The translations under genes were made by a program, and so were the position numbers. DNA of 16,133 nucleotides, from NCBI GenBank assembly GCA_023424995.1, contig JAFADH010000169.1, positions 1 through 16,133 of the forward strand, in the 5' to 3' direction. The DNA comes from Bacillota bacterium. Lineage in GTDB: Bacteria > Bacillota > Clostridia > Lachnospirales > Lachnospiraceae. Of this stretch, positions 6,964 to 14,638 are shown piece after piece (within the stretch, counting starts at the first letter, position 1; every line of letters begins with the position of its first letter). The notes beneath the pieces were generated by a model. The model had not been told where the DNA came from. It did not search any database and worked only from the letters and a program-made list of their open reading frames with translations.

Positions 6964-7818
6964 GTGAGGTTTGTTATCGTAACAGGTATGTCGGGAGCAG
7001 GCAAGAGCTCCGTGTTAAAGATGCTGGAGGATGCAGGGTATTTCTGTGTGGATAACCTGCCGATCCAGCTGGTTAAGAAGTTTGTCCGCCTGATCGTGCA
7101 GGGAAGCCAGAAGAAGGTGGCATTAGGGATCGATATCCGAAGCGGACAGGCACTGAGGGAGATAGAGACGGTGCTGGATGATATCTCCAAGTCCGGCTAC
7201 CGGTATGAGATCCTGTTCCTGGATTGCTCCCAGGAGGTTCTGGTAAAGCGGTATAAGGAGACCAGGAGAAGCCATCCCCTTTCCGAGGAAGGCAGGGTGG
7301 AGAAGAGCATCGTATTGGAGCGGGAACGGCTGGAATTCTTAAGAAAGAAAGCGGATGTTATTATCGATACGACCCACCTTTTGATTCGTGACCTGAAGGC
7401 TCAGATCAATAAAATCTTCGTAGAGGATGCAAAATTCAACAATTTCTTCATTACAATACTTTCTTTCGGCTTCAAATACGGGATACCGGTAGATTCCGAC
7501 CTGGTTTTTGATGTCCGCTTCCTTCCGAATCCGTTCTATATAGCGGAATTGAAGAAGCTTACCGGGAACGATGCGCCGGTGAAGAATTATGTGTTAGAAT
7601 CGCCTGCCGCCTCCGTTTTCCTGGATAAACTGGAGGAAATGCTGCTCTTTTTGATACCGAACTATATTGAGGAGGGCAAGAACCAACTGGTGATCAGCAT
7701 TGGCTGCACCGGCGGCAAGCACCGCTCGGTCACTTTGGTGAATGAGATGGCGGCGCGGCTGAATAACAGGTCATATGGATTAAAAGTTGAACATAGAGAT
7801 ATATCAAAGGATGTGTAG
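6964..7818 (+). CDS. rapZ: RapZ/YvcJ-family nucleotide-binding protein
   Basis: 284 aa. In E. coli RapZ binds GlcN6P and directs RNase E decay of GlmZ small RNA; the B. subtilis homologue YvcJ is a GTP/ATP-hydrolysing protein linked to competence. Which role applies here is unknown. The Walker A motif GMSGAGKSS is at 8-16, followed by DNLP at about 32-35. The C-terminal RNA/ligand-binding domain has FDVRFLPNPFY and IGCTGGKHRS, both family hallmarks. The longest frame starts at an ATG at 6952, but that ATG is part of the ribosome site: GGAGG (6954-6958) lies 5 nt before GTG 6964, which gives the standard start MRFVIVTGMSGAGKS. The stop is 2 nt before whiA, so the two are coupled. The yvcK gene that separates these two in Bacillus is missing. 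Confidence 0.95.
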   Translation: MRFVIVTGMSGAGKSSVLKMLEDAGYFCVDNLPIQLVKKFVRLIVQGSQKKVALGIDIRSGQALREIETVLDDISKSGYRYEILFLDCSQEVLVKRYKETRRSHPLSEEGRVEKSIVLERERLEFLRKKADVIIDTTHLLIRDLKAQINKIFVEDAKFNNFFITILSFGFKYGIPVDSDLVFDVRFLPNPFYIAELKKLTGNDAPVKNYVLESPAASVFLDKLEEMLLFLIPNYIEEGKNQLVISIGCTGGKHRSVTLVNEMAARLNNRSYGLKVEHRDISKDV

Positions 7819-7820
7819 GC

Positions 7821-8768
7821 ATGTCATTTTCAAAGGATGTAAAAGAGGAGCTTTCCCGGCAGTTTTCCAGTGCCAGGCACTGCAGGCTTGCGGAAGCGGC
7901 GGCAATTCTTTCCAGTGAAGGACGGATTCTTCACACGCAAAAGGGGCATTTACTTAAATTACAGACGGAAAATCTGGTTGTAGCAAGAAAATACTTTACA
8001 TTAATAAAAAAAACCTTTAATATAAATAATGATGTTTCTGTTAAAACTAATATCAGTGCAAAAGATAGTCGTGTGTATTCATTAATCATTCGTGATCCCA
8101 AAGCAGCTGATCTGATTTTACAGGCGACCAAATTATCACGTGACTTGCTTAAGGCGGATCCTGTGATTACACAGAATGCATGCTGCAAACGAGCATTTAT
8201 CAGAGGAGCTTTTATTGCTTCCGGTTCCATGAGTGATCCAAAAAAGGCATATCATTTTGAGATTGTTGCCGACGGCGAGGAGAAGGCCGGGCAGCTTCGC
8301 GATCTGATACAAGCCTTCTCGGTGGATGCGAAGATAGTGATGCGTAAAAAGAATTATGTTGTGTATGTGAAGGAAGGCTCTCAAATCGTGGATCTGTTGA
8401 ATGTCATGGAAGCACATGTGGCTTTAATGGATCTGGAAAATGTTAGAATACTAAAGGAAATGCGCAATTCAATTAACCGGCAGGTAAATTGTGAGGCTGC
8501 AAACATCAGTAAAACGGTGGCCGCTGCATCAAAGCAAATTGAGGATATTATCTATATCCGAGATAATGTGGGGTTGGGGGATCTGGCGGACGGGTTGGAG
8601 GATATTGCAAGACTTCGGATCGAGTATCCGGAGGCTTCTTTAAAGGAGCTTGGTGCAATGCTTTTGCCCCCCATCGGAAAATCAGGTGTTAACCATAGAT
8701 TACGGAAGTTAAGTATGATAGCAGAAGAGTTGCGGGAGCATAAGGAGGAAGATAGTCATGAAATGTAA
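7821..8768 (+). CDS. whiA: DNA-binding protein WhiA
   Basis: 315 aa, the usual length. WhiA is a conserved Gram-positive protein, a sporulation-division transcription factor in Streptomyces and a chromosome/division factor in Bacillus. It has an N-terminal LAGLIDADG-homing-endonuclease-like fold without nuclease activity (GAFIASGSMSDPKKAYHFEI near 134-153) and a C-terminal helix-turn-helix (about 225-310, including NRQVNCEAANISKTVAAASKQ and LPPIGKSGVNHRLRKL). A purine-rich AAAGGA (7806-7811) lies 9 nt before the ATG. It follows rapZ by 2 nt and overlaps the next gene by 11 nt, so the three form one unit. Bases about 7930-8130 are visibly more AT-rich than the neighbouring genes, although the protein shows no break. 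Confidence 0.95.
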   Translation: MSFSKDVKEELSRQFSSARHCRLAEAAAILSSEGRILHTQKGHLLKLQTENLVVARKYFTLIKKTFNINNDVSVKTNISAKDSRVYSLIIRDPKAADLILQATKLSRDLLKADPVITQNACCKRAFIRGAFIASGSMSDPKKAYHFEIVADGEEKAGQLRDLIQAFSVDAKIVMRKKNYVVYVKEGSQIVDLLNVMEAHVALMDLENVRILKEMRNSINRQVNCEAANISKTVAAASKQIEDIIYIRDNVGLGDLADGLEDIARLRIEYPEASLKELGAMLLPPIGKSGVNHRLRKLSMIAEELREHKEEDSHEM

Positions 8769-9012
8769 GGAAATGGTAATTAATATTCCGAATGGCTTAG
8801 AAGCCAGACCAGTAGCGTTGCTTGTTCAGGTTGCCAGCCAGTATGAATGCAGTATTCATGTAGCTACCAGCGATAAGCGTGTCAATGCAAAAAGTATTAT
8901 GGGCATGATGAGCATGGGTATTTCAGCCGGTGAGACGGTTACGGTGACAGCAGACGGTCCGGACGAGGATGCGGCAATTGAAAATATTGAAAAATATTTA
9001 AGCAGCAAATAA
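8758..9012 (+). CDS. crh: Crh-like HPr paralogue (Glu15, Ser46)
   Basis: 84 aa, one HPr domain. HPr normally carries phosphate from enzyme I to sugar-specific EIIs on His15; Crh is a regulatory paralogue that lost this residue and works only through Ser46 phosphorylation as a CcpA cofactor. Here the site reads GLEARP with Glu15 (codon GAA at 8800-8802) in place of GLHARP, while the regulatory stretch VNAKSIMGMMSMG with Ser46 (codon AGT 8893-8895) is intact. A PTS transfer role is therefore excluded by sequence, and regulation by the HprK encoded at 3747 is likely. The place in the genome, after rapZ-whiA, matches B. subtilis crh, which has Gln15. AAGGAGG (8742-8748) is 9 nt before the ATG, and the gene overlaps the whiA end by 11 nt. 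The symbol is by analogy of sequence and position; function is not proven. Confidence 0.82.
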   Translation: MKCKEMVINIPNGLEARPVALLVQVASQYECSIHVATSDKRVNAKSIMGMMSMGISAGETVTVTADGPDEDAAIENIEKYLSSK

Positions 9013-9077
9013 GGTTCCACAGGAAGCGGATCGGCGTACCGGCTTTTCATCCGCATATAGATGTAATATTTATATAT

Positions 9078-9106
9078 AAGGAGCACAGCGGGCAGCTGTG
9101 CTCCTT
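9078..9106 (+). terminator. Perfect 12-bp hairpin after crh, probable terminator
   Basis: AAGGAGCACAGC (9078-9089) pairs exactly with 9095-9106 around a 5-nt loop. It is placed 66 nt after the rapZ-whiA-crh unit, where a terminator is expected. The following bases are GCACGTATAT, so the U tract is lacking; termination may be weak or the hairpin may only protect the mRNA end. Confidence 0.55.
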
Positions 9107-9199
9107 GCACGTATATATGGAACGGGAGGGACCGGCTCCGTGAATATAGCCGCTCAACGGAATGTTACAAAAAAATATAAAGAAATAAGCCGGGTTATA

Positions 9200-9208
9200 T
9201 GATATACT
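9200..9208 (+). promoter_or_regulatory. Possible extended -10 promoter
   Basis: TGATATACT has the TGn extension directly before TATACT (9203-9208), and no good -35 is visible 16-19 nt upstream. A start near 9215 would give the 9426 gene a leader of about 210 nt that contains the hairpin element at 9304-9347. Confidence 0.4.
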
Positions 9209-9303
9209 GGACTACATAAACTATCTTATGCGAAGTATGCAGGCAAAAACGTGGTTAAAATTCATTCCCGCATTCCGTACGCTCCGCTTTGCGGTATATT
9301 TGA

Positions 9304-9347
9304 CTCAAATCCAGTCAGCGCAGCCCGCTGCGCCTCCCTCATTTGAG
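9304..9347. repeat. Palindromic intergenic element X
   Basis: An outer 7-bp pair CTCAAAT (9304-9310) and ATTTGAG (9341-9347) encloses a GC-rich hairpin GCGCAGC (9318-9324)/GCTGCGC (9327-9333). A smaller CCGC/GCGG hairpin lies just upstream (9284-9294). The core shares GTCAG, GC-rich hairpin, TCC and CATTTGA in the same order with the element at 10985-11065. It sits in the 413-nt gene-free stretch 9013-9425, which otherwise holds only the hairpin at 9078 and the promoter candidate. Confidence 0.55.
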
Positions 9348-9425
9348 CCGGATCTCCCACAAACTGTAACGCACAGACCACAGAAAGTAATTTTCTATAC
9401 GCTCCAGGAAAGGTGTGATGACGGC

Positions 9426-10823
9426 ATGTCAGATAAGAAGATTCACCATAGAAAAAAGAAAAAATCAAAGAAGGTAATCTGGATACTATTGGCAGAGTTC
9501 TTAATCCTGGCGACCATATTCGGCGGATACCGCTTCTATATATATTTACAGGACCGGCAGGAGAGAGGGACCGTGGATTCCGAGGATGATCTGTCCGGAC
9601 TGACGAAGGAGCAAAGAGAAGCCAGGGAGGAACAGGAGCGGCTGCGCAGGGAAGAGGCGGACCGGCAGGAGCTGGTGAAGCAGGCGGACCAGCTGGCCTT
9701 CGGTTATGATTACGAGGCAGCCGTCGATCTGCTGAAAAGCTATACAGGAAGCGAAGGCAGCTACCAGGTCTATACTTCCCTGGTAAAGGCTATCGAACGC
9801 CTGGAGGAAGAGAAGGCTTCCCTGTCCTTATACGGAGGTGTCTACCGCTCCGTATTTGAGATCAGCCATCTGTATTTCGGAGCCCTGATTGCCGATACCT
9901 CCCGGGCTTTTGACGGGGATGGGGACGCTGTGGGCTATAACAAATACAACATTACGGTGGCGGAATTTGAGAAGCTGCTGCAAATCCTGTATGACCAGGA
10001 CTATATATTGGTTAATATATCGGATATCTATACCCTGGAAACCAGGGAGGACGGCTCCGTCAGTTATGTACCGAACAAATTCTATCTACAGAAGGGCAAG
10101 AAGCCGATCATCCTGTGTGAAGAGAATGTATCCTATTTTGATTATATGCAGAATGACGGGTTTGCCTCCAGGCTGATACTGGAGGAAGACGGGAAGCTGA
10201 CGAATGAAATGCTGTTAAGCAACGGCACAACCTCTACGGGTTCCTTCGATATCGTACCCATTGTAGATGCATTTGTAGAGAAGCATCCCGACTTTTCCTA
10301 CCGGGGAGCGAAGGGACTCCTTACCTTAACAGGATACAAAGGAATCTTCGGTTACCGGACGGAGGACACGGCATCGGAGTCCTATCCGGAGGAAGCGGAG
10401 GCAGCAAGGAAGGTCGCGGAGGCCTTAAGGGAGAGCGGATGGGAATTCGCCTGTCACAGCTGGGGCTATAAGGATATGAATTCATCCGGTGTCCAGCTTC
10501 TTAAGAGCGATACGGGGCGCTGGCTGGAAGAAGTGGGATCCATCGTCGGCCCCACCGAGATCTATGTATTCCCCTTCGGTAATGATATCGAGGCGGGAGG
10601 CGGCATCTACAGCGGAGAAAAGTATAAATTCCTGAAGGAGAGCGGTTTTAATGTGTTCCTGGGAGTATATAAGGAGCCCTGGCTTCACATTAAGACGAAA
10701 TATGTCAGAATGACCAGACGTCCCGTGGACGGCCAGGCCTTACTGGAATATCCCGACAGACTGGCGGACCTGTTTGATGCAAAGGATATTATCGATCCCC
10801 TCAGACCGGCCAGGAACTGGTGA
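9426..10823 (+). CDS. Membrane-anchored polysaccharide-deacetylase-like protein
   Basis: 465 aa. A lysine-rich cytoplasmic start (residues 1-16) is followed by one membrane segment (about 17-35), then a charged Glu/Arg-rich probable coiled coil (about 56-90), so the rest should lie outside the cell. The C-terminal half (about 145-450) resembles NodB-type deacetylases: LIADTSRAFDGD, SYRGAKGLLTLTGYKGIFGYRT, FACHSWGYKDM (341-351) and YVFPFGND (380-387). The classical TFDDG motif is not seen; the matching place seems to read ILCEENVSYFDYM (229-241), and the metal-binding H-x3-H reads His344-x3-Tyr348. Activity is therefore doubtful; it may be a binding or variant enzyme acting on cell-wall glycans. 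An in-frame ATG at 9228 would extend it by 66 residues through the structured leader; 9426 is chosen because AAAGGTG lies 10 nt upstream and the membrane-anchor start is natural. Confidence 0.7.
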   Translation: MSDKKIHHRKKKKSKKVIWILLAEFLILATIFGGYRFYIYLQDRQERGTVDSEDDLSGLTKEQREAREEQERLRREEADRQELVKQADQLAFGYDYEAAVDLLKSYTGSEGSYQVYTSLVKAIERLEEEKASLSLYGGVYRSVFEISHLYFGALIADTSRAFDGDGDAVGYNKYNITVAEFEKLLQILYDQDYILVNISDIYTLETREDGSVSYVPNKFYLQKGKKPIILCEENVSYFDYMQNDGFASRLILEEDGKLTNEMLLSNGTTSTGSFDIVPIVDAFVEKHPDFSYRGAKGLLTLTGYKGIFGYRTEDTASESYPEEAEAARKVAEALRESGWEFACHSWGYKDMNSSGVQLLKSDTGRWLEEVGSIVGPTEIYVFPFGNDIEAGGGIYSGEKYKFLKESGFNVFLGVYKEPWLHIKTKYVRMTRRPVDGQALLEYPDRLADLFDAKDIIDPLRPARNW

Positions 10824-10890
10824 TAACAAAGAAGAGATGAGGCCGTAATCAGATGCCGGGATTGTAATTTCATATGGATTATACTATAAT

Positions 10891-10926
10891 AATAACTGAT
10901 ATTACATACGGAATATCAGTTATTTT
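10891..10926 (+). terminator. Terminator after the deacetylase-like gene
   Basis: AATAACTGATATT (10891-10903) pairs perfectly with 10912-10924 over an 8-nt loop, and the tail reads TTATTATTATGG. The stem is AT-rich and the T tract broken, but the perfect 13-bp stem at this position makes termination the likeliest role. The A-rich flank upstream means it could also work on the other strand. Confidence 0.65.
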
Positions 10927-10945
10927 ATTATGGATACCAGGTACT

Positions 10946-11103
10946 GGTACTCTGTAACCCTTAAAGCTTTACTTTGTACTTTTCTGATTGTCCGACTGCG
11001 GCGTTGTCGTCAGTTGCTGTAGCCCCCGCTGCAGCGCCCTCCTCCGCCTTGCATTTGAACAATCATCCTGCACCCAAAGCAAAGATTAAGAAGTTACAGG
11101 TAC
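10946..11103. repeat. Long imperfect foldback element Y before dnaE
   Basis: Outer arms GGTACTCTGTAAC... (10946-10976) and ...GTTACAGGTAC (11075-11103) are imperfect reverse complements. Within them TGATTGT (10985-10991) pairs with ACAATCA (11059-11065), and GCTGTAGC (11016-11023) with GCTGCAGC (11028-11035) across CCCC. The element fills most of the 310-nt gap before dnaE, and no other feature is seen there. The middle part resembles element X at 9304-9347. A separate TACCAG/CTGGTA palindrome lies at 10935-10950. Confidence 0.6.
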
Positions 11104-11133
11104 TGGCGTCATGATTTAGAACGGAGAAAAGTT

Positions 11134-14100
11134 ATGGATTTTACCCATTTACATTTACATACGGAATATAGTCTCCTGGACGGCTCGGGTAAGATAAAGG
11201 AAATGATTCACCGGGCGAAGGAGCTGGGGATGGACAGCATCGCCATCACGGATCACGGAGTGATGTACGGAGTGATCGACTTCTATAAAGCGTGTCTGGC
11301 GGAGGGGATCAAGCCGGTCATCGGCTGTGAGGTATATGTAGCTCCGAATTCCAGATTCGACAGGGAGGCGGGAGCTTCTGAGGAACGCTACCACCATCTG
11401 GTCCTGCTGGCAGAGAATAACCAGGGTTATCAGAATCTAATGAAGATCGTATCCAAGGGCTTCCTGGAGGGCTTCTATTATAAGCCGAGAATTGACCGTG
11501 AGGTACTTCAGGAGTATCATGAGGGTATTATAGCCCTAAGTGCCTGCCTGGGCGGTGAGATTCAAAGCAACCTCCTGAAGGGCTTCTATGCGGAGGCGAA
11601 GACGGCTGCCTTAAGGCTCCGGGATATATTCGGGAAGGACAACTTCTTCCTGGAACTGCAGGATCACGGAATGCAGGAGCAGAAGACGGTGAACCAGGCG
11701 CTTCTGCGGTTATCCCAGGATACCGGAATCGAGCTGGTGGCCACCAACGATGTGCACTATACCTTTGCAGAGGATACGGAATCCCATGACATCCTGCTGT
11801 GTATCCAAACCCAGAAGAAGGTTACGGATGAAAACCGGATGCGTTATGTGGGCGGGCAGTATTATCTGAAATCACCGGATGAGATGTATGAGCTCTTCCC
11901 TTATGCGAAGGAAGCCCTGGCAAGGACCCATGCGATTGCCGATAGATGTAATGTCACCATTACCTTCGGCGAGTATAAATTGCCGGTATATCCGGTTCCG
12001 GAAGGCTATACGGCTTATGAATATCTGGAATTGCAGTGCCGTGAAGGACTGCAGAAGAGATACCGGCCGGTTCCCCAAGAGCTCTGGGAACGCATGGCTT
12101 ATGAGCTGGATACCATCAGCTCCATGGGCTTCGTGGATTATTTCCTGATAACCTGGGACTTTATCAAATATGCCAAGGATAACAATATCATTGTAGGCCC
12201 GGGACGGGGCAGTGCGGCGGGCTCCATCGTATCCTACGCCCTGGAGATTACGGATATTGATCCGATCAAATATAACCTTCTGTTCGAACGGTTCCTGAAC
12301 CCGGAGCGTATCTCCATGCCCGATATCGATATTGACTTCTGCTATGAACGCAGGCAGGAGGTAATCGACTATGTTACGGAGAAATACGGCAAGGATAAGG
12401 TGGTACAGATCATCACCTTCGGAACCATGGCGGCCAGAGCGGTAATCCGGGATGTGGGACGTGCGCTGGATATGCCCTATGCCCAGGTGGACACAGTGGC
12501 TAAGATGATTCCCACGGAGCTGGGAATTACCATCGAAAAAGCCCTTCGGATCAATAAGGATCTGAGCCAGTTATATGAGACTAATTCCGATGTGAAATAT
12601 CTGATTGATATGTCCAAGAGACTGGAAGGCTTGCCGAGACACACCTCCATGCATGCGGCGGGAGTAGTGATCGGCAAGGCAAGCATCGATGAATTTGTCC
12701 CGCTTTCCAGATCCTCGGATGATTCCGTTACGACGCAGTTCACCATGACGACCCTGGAGGAGCTGGGTCTGCTTAAGATGGATTTCCTGGGCCTTCGTAC
12801 CCTGACGGTGATTCAGAATGCGGAAGCCCTGGTGAACAGGAACAGGGAGCCGGATAATAAGCTGGATATGAACGCCATCGATTATTCGGATGAGAAGGTA
12901 TTCGAGCTGATCGCCTCTGCCAGGACGGAAGGTGTGTTCCAGCTGGAAAGTGCGGGTATGAAAAGCTTCATGAAGGAATTAAAGCCCCGCAGCCTGGAAG
13001 ATATCATCGCAGGCATTTCCCTCTACCGTCCGGGTCCCATGGATTTTATCCCGAAGTATGTCAGGGGCAAGAATGAAGCCGGAAGTATCGCCTATGAATG
13101 CCCTCAGTTAGAGCCCATCCTGGCACCGACCTACGGCTGTATCGTATATCAGGAGCAGGTTATGCAGATCGTGCGTGAGCTTGCCGGCTACAGCCATGGA
13201 CGAAGCGATCTGGTGCGCCGTGCCATGTCCAAGAAGAAAGAATCCGTAATGATTAAGGAGCGGAAGAACTTCGTATATGGGAATGAAGAGGAGGGAGTTA
13301 CCGGCTGCGTGAAGAACGGTATTCCGGAAAAAGTAGCGAACCATATCTTTGATGAGATGATGGATTTTGCCAAGTATGCCTTTAACAAATCCCATGCGGC
13401 GGCTTATGCGGTGGTTTCTTATCAGACCGCTTATTTAAAATGCTATTATCCGGTGGAATTCATGGCGGCGCTTATGACCTCCGTAATTGACAACCCGGGT
13501 AAGGTAAGTGAATATATCTATACCTGCAGGCAGATGGATATTGAGATACTGCCTCCGGATATTAATGAAGGAGATGCGGTATTCACGGTATCGAACGGTG
13601 CCATCCGTTATGCCCTGGCAGCTATTAAGGGAGTGGGAAGGCCGGTGATCGGGGCAATTACGGCGGAACGTGAGGAGAACGGACCCTTTACCAGCCTGAA
13701 GGATTTTGCCCTTCGGTTATCCGGCAAGGAAGTGAATAAGCGTACGATTGAAAGCTTTATCAAGGCAGGGGTATTCCAGGAGCTCCATCCCAACCGCAGG
13801 CAGCTGATGATGAGCTATATCCAGATTCTGGACAGTATTGCGGCAGACAAGAAGAAATCCCTGACCGGACAGATGAGTTTATTTGATTTTGCGGGAGAGG
13901 AAGAAAAACCGGATTATGAGATGAATCTGCCTGATGTAAGCGAATATGGCAAGGAGCAGCTTCTGGCTTTTGAGAAGGAGGTGCTTGGCATCTATGTGAG
14001 CGGACACCCTCTGGAGGCTTTTGAGAACCGGATCAAGCTCAATGTGACCGCCAACTCCAATGATTTTGCAATTGATGAAGAGACGGACAGGCCAAAGGTA

Positions 14101-14622
14101 GCGGACGGCAGCCAGCAGCTGATCGGCGGCATGATTACTGCCAAGACCATAAAGTCCACCAGGAATAACAGCATGATGGCTTTCATCACTCTGGAGGATT
14201 TATTTGGTGTGGTTGAGGTTATAATATTCCCGAAGGATTATGAGAAATACAAAGCCATGCTGGAACAGGACAGCAAGATATTCGTCCGGGGCAAGGTTAC
14301 GGTGGAGGAAGAGAAGGCAGCGAAATTGATCTGCCAGGATATCATCGCCTTTGACAGCATAACCCAGGAGGTGTGGATCAAGTATCCCAGCCTCGCTGCG
14401 TTCCAGAAGGACGAGGAAGCCCTGTACCGGCTCCTTGACGGCTATGACGGCAATGATGCTGTGATCGTATTCTGTGAAAGTGAAAAATGCATGAAAAAAC
14501 TACCGAAAAGCAGGAATATTAAAGCAGATAAGGACTTAATCGGTCGTTTAATATCGATTTATTCAGAAGAAAATGTTAAAATTACAGAAAAGAGTATTGA
14601 AAAACAGCGAAAAATGGATTAG
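11134..14622 (+). CDS. dnaE: DNA polymerase III alpha subunit, DnaE type
   Basis: 1162 aa, full length. Family C DNA polymerase. The N-terminal PHP domain (about 1-210) keeps the metal ligands: His7, His9, Asp16, His41, Glu66, His88, Cys138, Asp206 and His208. The polymerase core has GPGRGSAAGS (355-364) and the catalytic aspartates Asp399 and Asp401 in PDIDIDF plus Asp550 in KMDFLGL, matching E. coli 401/403/555. Further blocks are ISLYRPGPMDFIPKYV (628-643), YGCIVYQEQVMQI (667-679) and FNKSHAAAYAVVSYQTAYLK (750-769). A helix-hairpin-helix region follows, then a clamp-binding motif QMSLFDF (913-919) and an OB domain (about 995-1085). GGAG (11123-11126) lies 7 nt before the ATG. Clostridia usually also carry PolC, in which case this DnaE extends primers or assists; that cannot be judged here. 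The last 50 codons are AT-rich and form a basic tail. Confidence 0.97.
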   Translation: MDFTHLHLHTEYSLLDGSGKIKEMIHRAKELGMDSIAITDHGVMYGVIDFYKACLAEGIKPVIGCEVYVAPNSRFDREAGASEERYHHLVLLAENNQGYQNLMKIVSKGFLEGFYYKPRIDREVLQEYHEGIIALSACLGGEIQSNLLKGFYAEAKTAALRLRDIFGKDNFFLELQDHGMQEQKTVNQALLRLSQDTGIELVATNDVHYTFAEDTESHDILLCIQTQKKVTDENRMRYVGGQYYLKSPDEMYELFPYAKEALARTHAIADRCNVTITFGEYKLPVYPVPEGYTAYEYLELQCREGLQKRYRPVPQELWERMAYELDTISSMGFVDYFLITWDFIKYAKDNNIIVGPGRGSAAGSIVSYALEITDIDPIKYNLLFERFLNPERISMPDIDIDFCYERRQEVIDYVTEKYGKDKVVQIITFGTMAARAVIRDVGRALDMPYAQVDTVAKMIPTELGITIEKALRINKDLSQLYETNSDVKYLIDMSKRLEGLPRHTSMHAAGVVIGKASIDEFVPLSRSSDDSVTTQFTMTTLEELGLLKMDFLGLRTLTVIQNAEALVNRNREPDNKLDMNAIDYSDEKVFELIASARTEGVFQLESAGMKSFMKELKPRSLEDIIAGISLYRPGPMDFIPKYVRGKNEAGSIAYECPQLEPILAPTYGCIVYQEQVMQIVRELAGYSHGRSDLVRRAMSKKKESVMIKERKNFVYGNEEEGVTGCVKNGIPEKVANHIFDEMMDFAKYAFNKSHAAAYAVVSYQTAYLKCYYPVEFMAALMTSVIDNPGKVSEYIYTCRQMDIEILPPDINEGDAVFTVSNGAIRYALAAIKGVGRPVIGAITAEREENGPFTSLKDFALRLSGKEVNKRTIESFIKAGVFQELHPNRRQLMMSYIQILDSIAADKKKSLTGQMSLFDFAGEEEKPDYEMNLPDVSEYGKEQLLAFEKEVLGIYVSGHPLEAFENRIKLNVTANSNDFAIDEETDRPKVADGSQQLIGGMITAKTIKSTRNNSMMAFITLEDLFGVVEVIIFPKDYEKYKAMLEQDSKIFVRGKVTVEEEKAAKLICQDIIAFDSITQEVWIKYPSLAAFQKDEEALYRLLDGYDGNDAVIVFCESEKCMKKLPKSRNIKADKDLIGRLISIYSEENVKITEKSIEKQRKMD

Positions 14623-14638
14623 AATACTGACTTAGTTA

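Noticed and set aside
9026..9054. GCGGAT/ATCCGC hairpin after crh
   Set aside because: The 6-bp stem with a long interior has no T run. The perfect stem at 9078-9106 is the better terminator candidate.
9228..9425. N-terminal 66-residue extension of the deacetylase-like protein
   Set aside because: The extension translates the hairpin element X into a Pro/Ala-rich stretch, lies close to the promoter candidate and has no ribosome site. The start at 9426 gives a normal membrane anchor.
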